From Favolaschia claudopus (taxonomy: Eukaryota > Basidiomycota > Agaricomycetes > Agaricales > Mycenaceae), in NCBI GenBank assembly GCA_037176885.1, contig JAWWNJ010000009.1, positions 1,550,001 through 1,614,000 on the forward strand: a DNA stretch of 64,000 nt, read 5' to 3'. A program made the position numbers and the translations under genes. Within the stretch, counting starts at the first letter, position 1. The number at the start of each line of letters is the position of its first letter. The notes below the pieces were generated by a model. That model saw only the letters and a program-made list of their open reading frames with translations. It was not told the DNA's origin and ran no database searches. Of this stretch, positions 24,768 through 35,885 are shown in pieces.

Positions 24768-26935
24768 TTACTTGGCCACATATTTCCCGGCGTTGATTCG
24801 ATGTTCAAGTTCGCGATAAAAGCCGGAGTATGCTTGTAAAGCTTCGGACATGCGCCAGAGTTGTGAACTGCAGCAATATTCGAACAAGCAGTCGAACGCT
24901 GCAGTTCGGACTTTCTTGTCAAAAAGAGGTCTGGGCAATAGAGAATGACCGATGAGAGAGACATGAATAGCGGAGAGTATATGCACATACGTGGTGAAAA
25001 TGGAGGCGTCAGCAACAGCATCGAAAATCCACTCTTTTGGAGGCCCTTGAGAAGCAGTGAGGGTTCCTAGAATTTCATCAACCTCCGATAATCGTTCGGT
25101 CAGTCGAGTGTCGTCTTCGCAAGTCGAGATCCACAGTTTGAACCGTGCTTCATTCAAGAGCTCGACTAAGGGATAGGAGGAGAGAAGGGAAGCTCCAGGT
25201 TGCGTGATCGTGTTATAATTAGATGCGAACACGATGAGTGGATGCTCTTCGCCGTTATGTGACGAGGAATATCGATTTGCGAACAGCCCCAGAGTCTGAG
25301 CAACATCCGCCGAAACACTTTCTCCGGTGACTTTGAACACAATTGTGAGGAATCCGCCTATTTTGCTGGCCGCCGACTCATTTCTTGACGATTCGTTACA
25401 CAGGATTTGAGGTATCCTGTTAAATGTCCTGAGGGAATGCACAGATAAGATATGGTTCGAGAGTCTTACGACAGTGGTCCGTCCTTACGGATGAGAACCT
25501 TGAGAATTAGTCGAATTTCATTCTTCGAGAATTTGCTTATGCCAATCGCACAGCATGCAAGATCGTCGTCGAGACTGTAGCATATGGTTCCAAGGATCAA
25601 GAGAGTAAGTACATCGGTGATTGTTGGCATACTGGTGTATTTAAGTCTTGTCAAGTTTTATTAGGAAAATATTCCGTTAGAAGGAGGACAGTCACAATAA
25701 TCCGAGCATAGCTTCCATGTTGTGGTCGGAGAAATTGAGCGCTACTCTGTATAAGAGTTGTGTGGTATTCCATGGTTCGCTGTGATTAATGTCAGGTTCG
25801 ATGCCAGAAAGGATCCACGTGTACGTGCTCGCTAATGAAATGCAGACCAATAGCTTCTTCAATCCGCGCATGGAGGGTCCGCCAATGTTCCTGAGTCAAG
25901 TCCCGCCAGGTATGCACCGCGGATGATTGGACGTCGTGGTGAAAAAGCCTGCCATGAAATGGGTACATCAGAACAGTATCGACCATAGAAGATGAAGTTC
26001 ATCTATACCCCGAAAAGGTAGCGATGTCGTAGATTATATCGACTATTTGAGCTGCCGACAGATTCGGGACTGTCTTTAATACCTCCCTCATGTCAAGATA
26101 CATGCTCTTCAATTGTAGACCACATTTGTGAAGAGAAACCCAGGATTTCGATCGCATTCCCGCGCGATAGGCTTCTTGCAGACCTGACAATGGCGACTCT
26201 TCGTGGCCTGCGGTCATCTCAGCTCGGAGTAAATGGATAGGATGAATCCCGAGGGGCGGAAATTTTTCGTCAAGCAGTGCAAGAGCTTCCATAACTAAGA
26301 TCTTCCATCCGTTCTTGACTTGTATGACAGTGACCAAGAAGTCATACAATCTCTCCAGATTCGATCCAAAGGGGTGAAACACCACACTACTCAAAGATTA
26401 CAGATGCTCAAATTGGAAGAAGCGAACGTACGTCGAGGTGTAGACGATGGTCAGTAAAATCAGTCGCGCTTCATCCTGGGGCCATTTGCACAGAGAAACA
26501 ACGAACATGGATAAGGAATGTTCTCTGCTCCCGCAAATATGAGATAGAGTCAGGCGAAGTGCCTGCTTGGCAATCCGAGCCGAATATAAATTCGGTCTAT
26601 CATACGGGGTATGAGTTCGAGACATTGGTTCACAGCTTCTGTTGACATCACCGGCAAAGCTCCAATAAGTCATCGCACATGGCGCCAGTCAAAGAATGGC
26701 CAACCATACGAATAGTCGTTAGCCTGCGTTGAATTACCAGCACGTCGATTCCACGAATCGTAGCTTCTCCGAGCGCAAGTATGGCTCTCCCTGAAGCAGT
26801 TCCAGGCCCCCATATGGTGGAAGTGTCGGTAAACGTTCTCCGTGAATCCAATGAAACAATCAAACTAGCGTGTGCAACACTCTCTTGGATAGAGGGGCGA
26901 GAAACACGGAGAGTATCTTCTGGTGCTTCCGCCAT
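24768..26935 (-). CDS. Unknown paralog A of an inverted pair
   Basis: No family recognised. The start is MAEAPEDTLRVSRPS at 26935 and the end AGKYVAK at 24768, with several short introns (for example near 26650, 26395, 25990, 25650 and 25450). The protein is helical and mostly non-repetitive; the best conserved stretch is FTDTSTIWGPGTASGRAILA followed by LGEATIRGIDVLVIQRRL. The gene at 33062-35222 on the other strand shares this block and others along the length (for example GIHPIH versus GIHPIC and SPLSGLQEAYRAGMRS versus SPLSSLQESHSAGMRS). Length of several hundred residues and lack of signal peptide suggest a cytosolic or nuclear protein, possibly with ARM/HEAT-like helices. That fold is only an inference. 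Confidence 0.7.
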
Positions 26936-28084
26936 GGTATGAAGGGGAGGGACAAGGAAAACGGACGGAGCTGGGCTTGTGGACACAGTAGCAAGCTGTA
27001 TGTGTATGTGTAGCTTGATGAACGTGCGAATCGACCCAAATGAGTATTCCGGTCAAAGTTCGAACCAGATAGAACGAAGTGAAGCTTGTGGAATGAGTGA
27101 TCATTTCAGTTCATTGGACGATATGCATCATCGAGCCCTGGAGGGCTGTAAAGGATGAAGGCGCCCACGGACAACATCAGAAGAGTTGCCGGAGTCCGGA
27201 GCCAACGCTGTTCTCGTGAGCAGTATACTGTCGAAGCGAACTTTGAGAATTGGAGCGGAGCGGAAGACTATTAGACGTTTCTGATACAACGGTGTGGAAT
27301 CTGAGGAATTTCGAGCATCTGCCAGTGTCCCAGTCTTGATTTGTTGAGAGCTCAGGGTTAGATATGATTCGGCCCTTGGCCTCAAGGAATGAAGTCCATC
27401 GTAGATCGACCGCCTGGGATAGCATTGGACTGCTTGCAGCTTTGGTGACCTTAAGCAAACTCGCGTGAAGGTTGACGAAGAGGTGCTTCGGAAGGATGTC
27501 GTGACGGATCGATAAACGGTTTCCCGGCTTGTCACGGCCGTTGGACTGGTTTTAGACTCTCAAAGATCTCAACAGCCGAGTCGGACTCGTTCTCCTCTCT
27601 CAGTCCAGCCGGTGCCTTTCGATGAAGCAAAAAACTTTCGAGAATAGAAATAGATACATTCGAATTTTGGTCGGCCATTCATTCCACATAAAGCAGCATA
27701 ATGGGCGTGAGGGGCAAACGTATACAAGTCATGAAAGAGTCGGTCAGTTAACGATAGCAAGCGGACAAGGCGTAATGCGTAAGATGCGTGAGGGATGTAT
27801 GATGCGTGCGTGTGAGTGAGGAAACAGTCGTAGCGAAAGCGTCAGGAAAGCATGTTAAATAGTAATAGCAGCGAGACGAGACGAAAGCAAGTATTGACAG
27901 AGATAGAACCAAACGAGTGTGGTGGGCACGCTATGCCCAGTGGAGGGGATAAACAGACGGACGGACGGAAGTAGAGATGATGGTGACAACAAGGAGAAAA
28001 TGCTGGGGATTGAGGAAATAACTTGATATAATGAACATATGCAGGAAAAATGCAATGCGAGGCAGATGATGAATGCGAAGCCTA
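26936..28084. other. Intergenic between paralog A and kinase 3' end
   Basis: Promoter side of paralog A and 3' flank of the kinase gene. A Ser/Arg-rich minus frame at 27535-27128 lacks an ATG start and is not called. Nothing else seen. Confidence 0.4.
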
Positions 28085-31000
28085 TTAATTGAGGTGACGA
28101 GAGAGTCGGCGAGAGACAGTCTTGCTGCCAGGGACCATAGCCTTGAACGCGCGGCGCACAAGCGTGATCGTAGTATTGCCTTCGCGGGGCGAAACAGTGT
28201 CGGGTCCGGCGTAGGTCATAATACCCAACTCATCGACCGACGCGCTGTTCCTGTCCTCGCTCGAAACCGGCGGCCGCATTGCACGGCGCGCAGAATTGAA
28301 GGCGCGGTGGTTGCGGGGGATAGGGGTGCTGGGCCCGATAGTGTGTGATATGGGACCGTTATTATCAGACTGATAGCCCTTGCCGACGCGCTTGACTCCC
28401 GTCGTGGCCATAAGGAAGCGGTCATACACGCTTTCCAGGCGACGGAGACCGGGCGAGTCAGGGATGGGTGCGTTAGTTTGCCTTGCGGGATAAGGCTCGA
28501 CATGCAATGGGGAGGAAGTGAGCTCGTCGAAAGAGCGGTCGACCGTGCCCGAGCGCTCCTCGTCCTGGAAGGTTTGGCGAACAGGTGAAGCGATGAAAAG
28601 GCTTCGGTCCAAGACCTCGGAAAGACGAGGGGAAGGGTGAGAGACGAGAGCTAGAGGACATACAAGTCAGCGAATGTAGTGAAAGATCGGAAAGGCATTC
28701 TTACGCTTGGAGATCTCCAATTCGAGCTGAGCGATAGGAGTGATGCGGCGTTCGAGCAAGTCCGCATGTGACTTGCTCTTCTCTTTCCGCTTCGAAGGGG
28801 ACCCCGTCTCAGCTTCAATATCGAAAACAGCATCTCCGGGCTCTGGCGACCGTGCGCTGACCGTGGCACGACGCGGACGAGTAGGAGTGCGAGGCCGTGC
28901 GTCCTCACTCGTGTTTCCGTTCGCAGTAGCGGACGCTGCAGCATTCATCAGAGATGAATTTTGGCTCAAGTCCTCCGGGTCAGCAAAGATTTGGCTGGCT
29001 GCAAGCACTTTGCGAGGTAATCGCGAAGAGCGATAACTGCGAATTTGTGATCCCGTACGGGAGAGGGGCGCCAGTGGTAGAGGAGGAAGGGGTGTCACTT
29101 CCCGGGAAGACGAAGCAAAGTTTTGCCGAGCATCCTCCACTACCTCTGTGTATGACAGTTAGTTGGGTAAGCGATAGACGGCAGCAAGAACCATACGCTC
29201 GACATTGCGCATCCAAATTGCCATCCGGTCCATTCTGTTGTCGGCGCCGACCCTTTCGTTGTGAACTGCGTGCCGGACGACTGGAAGGGAGGATTTGGCT
29301 AAATATAATCACAGTCAATAAAGCAATAAAGAGCATTGCCAACCTCCTCAACATACCGTCCCGTTCGAAGGCTTCATCTTCCCATGATTCTCGCCGCAGA
29401 CTGGGGCTTCGACGTGATACAGAGTCGTCTTGGCTTTCACCGAGCGTGCGAGAGGATACATTACGGCTGGCGGCCTGCGTCATCAACTGGAGGGTTTTAT
29501 CTGGTCTTCTTCAGTATACTGAGCAGTTTTCAGGTAGAGAGCATACCGAACGACAGTTTAACGCTGTGCTTAAAGCTGTGAATCGCAAAGCTGCTACCCC
29601 TGGGCGATACAGTGGAGTCAGCTACTGGGGCTTGAGGGCGAGTTTCTGTCACTATGAGCGAAAAGCGTCAGAGTGGACAAATTTGCTTACCAGGTGTTGG
29701 TGGCGGGGCCACTGGACGAGGGGGAGAAAGAACACTAGATAAGTCGGTAACCTGGTTTTCCTTGTCGGACGCCCGAGCCCGAGCAGCAAGTGCTCGTTGT
29801 TGCCTCTCAGCCTGCTCTCGCTCAGCCTCGCGCTGGGTATCACGATCCCTTTCAAGTTCATCTAGACGTTCCATCTCACGTAACCGTTCCTTTTCCCGTT
29901 CCCACTCCCGCACGCGATCCTTAACGGAATCTCGCTTGCCGCGTTCCTTGGTGGTGTTGCGGTTGGCAGTGAGCTCAGCCAATGGCCTGACCTTGGCGGT
30001 GTCAGATCTCGGTTGTGGTAGGTTCTCGCGTGTGCGGGGACTGAGAGCCGCGAACGGTTGGCGTTGGTTTGTGGCCGTCGTCAGCGAAGTCAAGGACATG
30101 ACATTCTGGGTCGACGCAGCTTGAGGCGAGGTAGGCGGTGAGCCTTTGATAGGGGAAAGATCTACTACAGGAGGGACGGGAACGCGTTTCTTTGCTTGCA
30201 CTTGTACTGAGCAAGTCGTGAGCCTCGGATGGTCAAGCACACACGGTAACATACTTTTTGACGCAGTCACTTTGGGTTGTGACTTGGACTTTGTTAGGCT
30301 GCGCTGAACGGAGTCGCCGTCCTTCGAGGCGCTCGAATGAAGACCTGGAGGCGTGCGATTTTCCTTCGCTTTGGTGGACCAAGGCGATATAGGGCTGCCA
30401 AGTTTCGAAGGATCCTTTTCGAACACGACTGATGAAGTGTAACTGGCTGATCGTCCTGCACAAAGCATCAGATCAGACATTCCAAGGTGCGAAGTCTCTT
30501 ACTGTGAGTGCTGTCAGCCTGCCGCCAGTAACTGTCTTTCATGGCGTCGGAGGCGGTACAGCGCAAGTCAGCATTTGGGGAGATCATTCTGCGCAGCAGT
30601 CTCTCCATAGCTACTTCGTTTAGCGATTTAGTCAACGATGAGGGATGAAAGCTTACGTTTCGACATCTTCCAGGTGCCCACCCATCTGCCCCGAAGCTGT
30701 TCGATGACATCAGACGTGGACACAAGCAGGAACAATAACTGCGCACTGTGCGTCCCCAGTATTTTTCAAGGTCTTCTTTGGTGGAGAACTGTTCTGAATC
30801 AGAGTACTCGAAAGGTGTGCGACCAATCAATATCTCGAAAAAGGAGACACCAAGCGACCACACGTCGGACTTTCTTGTGTCGTGAGGAAGACCACGGGCA
30901 CGCTCGGGGGACAGATACTGAGAATAAAGTGAGGGAACGCGCTGTGACGCCGGCTTTTGAGACTCACCTCTGGTGTACCGTAGGACAGGTTGCTGTGGAA

Positions 31001-31840
31001 AGCCGTCGATGACTTCATGTCGTATTTCTCAGCGAATCCAAAATCGACAAGAACAGGAATGTTCTTGTCAGACAGCAGGATGTTGGCAGGTCTAATGAAT
31101 GGATGAGATAGACCGTGTCGTAGAAGCTGTCGGGGCTCACTTGATGTCATTGTGCACAACACCACGTTTGTGCAGAAACTCAACTCCCGAAAGGAGGAAG
31201 TGAAACCATTCGCGAGCTTTGGACTCGTCGACTTCGACAGGGACGAGGGTTGGAAGAAAGGCCCTGTTAACAGAAAAAAATTACCAAACGAACGAGTTGA
31301 CGCGTGACATGGAGCATATGGACGCGTCAAACGCGCAAACACATCTCGCTGGGAGGGTTCTGAATGCTTACATCGTGATCAACGCGTACGAAGGAGTGAT
31401 TATGAAAGAGTGGAATGGAACGATCGAGGGATGAGGATCCGACTTGAAGGACCGTACAATCTTCATCTCATTCCATCTATGAGGGATGAAGATCACTCAT
31501 ACGCGTCGAAAAAAGAATGGGTCGACATACAATGATCTGACGCGTGCGGCCGTCGTCGACGTCTTGGACCGGTGAACGAGCTTCACCGCAATCTTGTCTT
31601 CTCGAGCTTTGAGTGCATTTTCAGCTTCGGGGTGCTGAAAAGCGTCTTCCTTTGGACGACACAACCACACGCTTCCCCAGTTACCTGAAAATTCATCGAC
31701 TGTCATAAATCTTGTAGTCTGACTTGGTGAAACTACCAGTTACCGAAACCTATCTCAGTGACGAACTGCAGTCGATCTGACAGGACCTGGTCGGAGAGAG
31801 AGAACACGTCGGCGCCCTCTGGTAGTGGATGGGATTCCAT
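28085..31840 (-). CDS. Ser/Thr protein kinase with long disordered tail
   Basis: An N-terminal kinase domain followed by a long Ser/Pro/charged tail. It starts MESHPLPEGADVFSLSD at 31840. Kinase motifs in order: glycine loop GFGNWGSVW, lysine in KIAVKLVHR, hinge region SYALITMAYLP, catalytic loop VVHNDIKPANILL (HND in place of HRD), LVDFGFAEKYD, YGTPEYLSPERARG, and SDVWSLGVSFFEILIGRTPF. The tail has a charged coiled-coil stretch (REWEREKERLREMERLDELE) and ends VSRRLSRHLN at 28085. I joined the tail exons because they follow on the same strand with good splice sites and no promoter gap; splitting into two genes remains possible. The catalytic Asp and DFG are intact, so it should be active. Three ACGCGT boxes lie 219-259 bp upstream of the ATG. 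Confidence 0.75.
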
Positions 31841-33061
31841 GGGGGGGTACACGACGCGAAGGTGGACAGAGTCGAAGACAAGGGAAAGGCCCCTTCGGCA
31901 ACCACCAGGTCAACAAATCGTCACACTCACACGTGACGTGACGCTCTCAATCACTACGTTAACGATACGCGACTGCTCATCAACTGTGGGCGCGCGGCAA
32001 ACGCATGTTTTGTGGGAACAAAGATAGGAAATTCCGAAATTGTCGATAGGCTCGAAAGACGCGTAAATTTGACGCGTCGCAGCGCGTCATCGAACGCGTT
32101 TCTTATGCCGTAGAGGTCAGAATAAGTTGTAGGTTAGGATTCTTCAAGCTTCAAGTTACACCACGGTCTTTCTCCCAATGCAGTGACAATTTTCACAGAA
32201 GGGTCTCAAACGATACATAATTGAACTCAGAACCTGAGCGCCCAGCCGCCAAAAGCTGCGGGTGAATGGGATGTCGCCTTCGGTCTCTGATTAATTGTAT
32301 TAATATCCACCGATTTCTCACACGAACGTCGCGGTCCTGCTGTTTCATCATGATACTGTCGTCCCTCTCGGAGGAAGCCGCTCATCGCGTTCTCCAGTGG
32401 TCAAGAGGTGTCTGAAGCGATTGGTAACGGTGTCGGAGGTTTGGGTCAGTGATGTACGTAAACAGGCATCGAGGCTTGTCCTCATCGTCGACAGCGTCCA
32501 GCCGTCTGCCTTTCTGACTTCCTAGACATGGGTCCCCGCGTCGTACTGGACTTATATGCCTTTGGTATTTTCCAGTATTTTTCCAGGGCGAGATCCCATC
32601 AATCGCCTTCGGCAATCACCGACTGAATCATGTCAACAAACCGACTCGGATTTTCCTTTCCTGTCAGTACTTACCTCTGAACAAATGACCGATACGACTT
32701 GCACTCTAGAATTGGCGACTATACAGGAGAAAACAGGGCCATCAACAGTACACTTTTGAGAGTCTGCTGTGCGCGTCCTCTACTTTGTGGTAGGGCCTCT
32801 GATCTTCCGGTCGACCATCCGCCAGGCCCAGGTGTATTCTAAATGTTACAAACGGTTCTCCTGAAGGTTTGTTTCTGTTTCCGTTCTGCTTGACCATTAA
32901 CTTGCTGCATAATCATCCGTTCAACCCTTGTGTCCCAATATAGTAGAAATATCGCGAGAAATTAGAACCCTCCGACGGCAGGTCCATCATCCTACAGCTC
33001 TCCCATTATATATTCTCCCCGAGTCGGTCGGCACACAGTCCTTCATCCCCCCACTTCTGCA
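31841..33061. other. Intergenic between kinase and paralog B
   Basis: Apart from the ACGCGT cluster I see no gene. Both flanking genes are transcribed away from this region. Confidence 0.45.
32059..32099. promoter_or_regulatory. Cluster of three MluI cell-cycle boxes
   Basis: ACGCGT occurs at 32059-32064, 32072-32077 and 32094-32099, with a near match GCGCGT at 32083. In fungi this motif binds MBF and drives G1/S transcription. The cluster lies in the promoter of the kinase gene. Confidence 0.6.
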
Positions 33062-35222
33062 ATGCAGCAGGCATTTGATGAAGCCGGTTTGGTTTTCCCA
33101 TCTTCCGTTCACGACACGGAGAGTGCGTCGGGCGATGGCGTCTCAGCCTTATCGGATTCGCAGAGAACATTCACAGACACCTCCACTGTATGGGGGCCCG
33201 GAACTGTTTCGGGTAGAGCTATACTTGCTCTCGGGGAGGCCGCAATACGTGGAATTGACGCTCTTATAATTCGACGTCGATTAGCAACTATTCGATTACG
33301 GGCGCCACGCTTAACTGCTCCCATGTGCAAAGACTTACTAGAGTTTTGCCGGTGAGTTCAAATTGTACTCGTATTACCAGTCATTGAATCACGCAAACTC
33401 AGGCCCAATATGTATTCTGTACGGATCTCAGAGCAAGCAATTCGGTTGACTCTGCGACAAATTTGTGGCAGTAGGAAAGATGCTGCCTACCCATTTGTGG
33501 TCCAGCTTTGCCAATGGCCTCCTGGAGAAGCGCGTCTGATTATGCTCAAACTCGTTTATTCCATCCCGTGCGCCTTTCGAAAAGTGATGGACCTCAATGC
33601 TAACGACGGGAATTTTCTAGAGGTTTTTATCCAGCACCGGCCTTTAAATTCGGTGTAGAGAGGATGTGTGACTTTCTGATGGCTGTTGTTCAACTCAAAG
33701 CTCGATGGAGAGCTCTCATCTTGGAAGCTGTAATGGTGCTCAACCACATATATTCTCCATTGGGCATTCATCCCATCTGCACAATCGCGAATGAGATTTC
33801 CAGTGGCCACGCACAGTCCCCTTTATCTAGCCTTCAGGAATCACACTCTGCAGGGATGCGATCAGCGATTTGGATTTCACTACAGAAATGCGGCTTTCCT
33901 TTACAAGATAGACTCAAAGGAATCGAAAGAACGCTTCATCGGAATCAACAAATTACAGTGGCCCAATTTGTCGACGCCTTCTCTGATATCGCTATTCTTC
34001 TAGGGTATGTCTGACTGCAAACAGATGTAACATGTCTTGATCGCCTTTCCAGACCATTATTTGGCTCCGATATACATCATGCTGCCTTGGAGACATTGAA
34101 GACTATCCCAGCAACGCGTTGGCTGGCTATTTATGAACAGTTCAGCATGGAAGTTGGGAGTGAACACATGTATGCCTTTCCATATCCTGTCTTCGCCCTC
34201 TCAGCGCGTTATTATAGCACTCCCGATTCAGCGCGAACTGTGAACTTTCTGCGGAAAACAGCAATGTACCTTGCCCATGATATGATCGAAGATCTGCTCA
34301 AATATCTGTAATATTATCTATCATTATTACAAGGTGTTCGCTTAATTGACCATGTCCACCGCTAGCATCGAAGCCCCGATTATTTCGCAGGCGATCACCA
34401 CTGTACCGGTGCTTGTGTTACTAGTGAAGATCTGTCACGGCTCCAGACTCGACCGAATATCTCTCGCCGCTATAACCGCCAGTTTATCGCGTGATAAAGT
34501 TTCAGAAATTTTCATGAAACTTCTTTCAACTCAAGGTTCATTCTCGTGAGTCATTTTAATCTCTGTGGCCAATTACATCTCAGTTTCTCGCTAGCGTTGC
34601 CAACATCCTCTCAGCCATTGGGGCTCTCGACAATCTATGTGAATTTCTCAACTTAATTTGCGAAAGTACCGGGGAATATATCTCAAGGGATGTCGGGAGA
34701 ATGCTATCCTCACTCGCACCACAGGATCCAATTGCTCTTGATCCTCCGAACAAGAAGGATCTATTAGCGCGAACATCGCTTGCCATGGGTCTGGTAGATC
34801 AACTTCGTGACGCTGAACTATATAGCACCTGGATTGGACTTGAAAGACTCGGTCTGCGACTGGAACCCAGATTGCAGCAGATTGAAAAAATCTGCCAGGA
34901 ATCATGTGAAGATTTTGAACGCGCCACTCTCAACGCCATCGCAGATGCGTCCATTTTTATGACGTGTGTTCTATCTTCCTTCTGGTCGAAGCACCTTTTG
35001 ACTGACTCTACTTATTCTAGAAAATATTTCGAGCCTGAGATACAAGCCTTAGCATTCAAGTCCTTATTAAACTTTTGCTTCACGCCCACTGCTGAGCAAT
35101 TTCTTCTCCCGCTTCGCTGCACCGGATTCTACGAGGAGCTGGAGCGTAGAATAATAATGCGGGAATATGGTTCAGTGTTCGTCTCCTCCTGCATTCTCGA
35201 CAGCACGGCATTAATCAATTAG
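33062..35222 (+). CDS. Unknown paralog B of an inverted pair
   Basis: Partner of the gene at 24768-26935, on the opposite strand. It starts MQQAFDEAGLVFPSSV at 33062 and ends STALIN at 35222. Exons joined by short introns encode FTDTSTVWGPGTVSGRAILA then LGEAAIRGIDALIIRRRL, PNMYSVRISEQAIRLTLRQI, FKFGVERMCDFLMAVVQ, GIHPICTIANEISSGHAQ, SMEVGSEHMYAFPYPV, IEAPIISQAITTVP and ELERRIIMREYG. Clear donors are GTGCGC near 33572 and GTAATA near 34309. Function unknown. Moderate identity to paralog A argues for an old duplication; both reading frames look maintained, so both are probably functional. Confidence 0.7.
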
Positions 35223-35814
35223 GAATCAGGGAAGAGTTCGACCGAATGGCCACCCTTTTCGGTCTTTTGCGTACGTCGATAGGGTAGTTGCGGAGTACCA
35301 TTGCAACGGAGCACTGTACTAGTAAGTATTGGTTGAGTACTGCAGGGAGATTTAATTGTTATGTATATTTGAACAACGGATAGTCGCAGTGCATATGCTG
35401 ACCAGCTCAACGAAATCTCGCCTCAGGTTTGAATTTCGATCCACTTTCAAACTAGGGGCCGGCCGCGCCAACTCGATACCTTGCTTTACCTCGGCTTGGA
35501 GCCTCAACCTGTAAGTGGTGCTCGGGGTGCGACCCATGAGTTAGCTAAAACTGCTCTTATGCGGAGGTTCAGCTCGTAGAATTTTTTGAGACTAGGTACT
35601 TATCTGACGAAGGAATTCATCGGGATGTTGGTCCTGGCAGATCAAAGATTTAGCACAGTGAATAGAAGCTCAACTTAGCTACGCAAGCCGTTGTTTGCTT
35701 CTGGCAGGTTTCGGCAAGTAGTTTTGACGGAAGGGGACCTAGCTAAAGCGAAGTGAAGGTCAAGACTCAAGACGTCAAGACGTCAAGAGGTTCAATGTTC
35801 AACTTCAACACTCG
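35223..35814. other. Intergenic left of duplicated block A
   Basis: No gene seen. Near 35760-35800 there is a short direct repeat of TCAAGACG-like units and a GTTCAACTTCAACA motif similar to ones common in the 46-54 kb region. Confidence 0.4.
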
Positions 35815-35885
35815 CAGCCGGCAATCACCGGTTCTTGATGCTCCGGCTTCTCCCAACATCCCTCCGACAGCACTTTTCTTCTCTA

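Noticed and set aside
27128..27535. Ser/Arg-rich minus-strand frame of 135 codons
   Set aside because: It lacks an ATG start, has no recognisable domain, and lies in the promoter side of paralog A.
31300..31545. Five further ACGCGT motifs as an internal promoter of the kinase gene
   Set aside because: Some lie in coding or splice sequence of the kinase domain and they are scattered; only the upstream cluster is compact enough to support a regulatory call.
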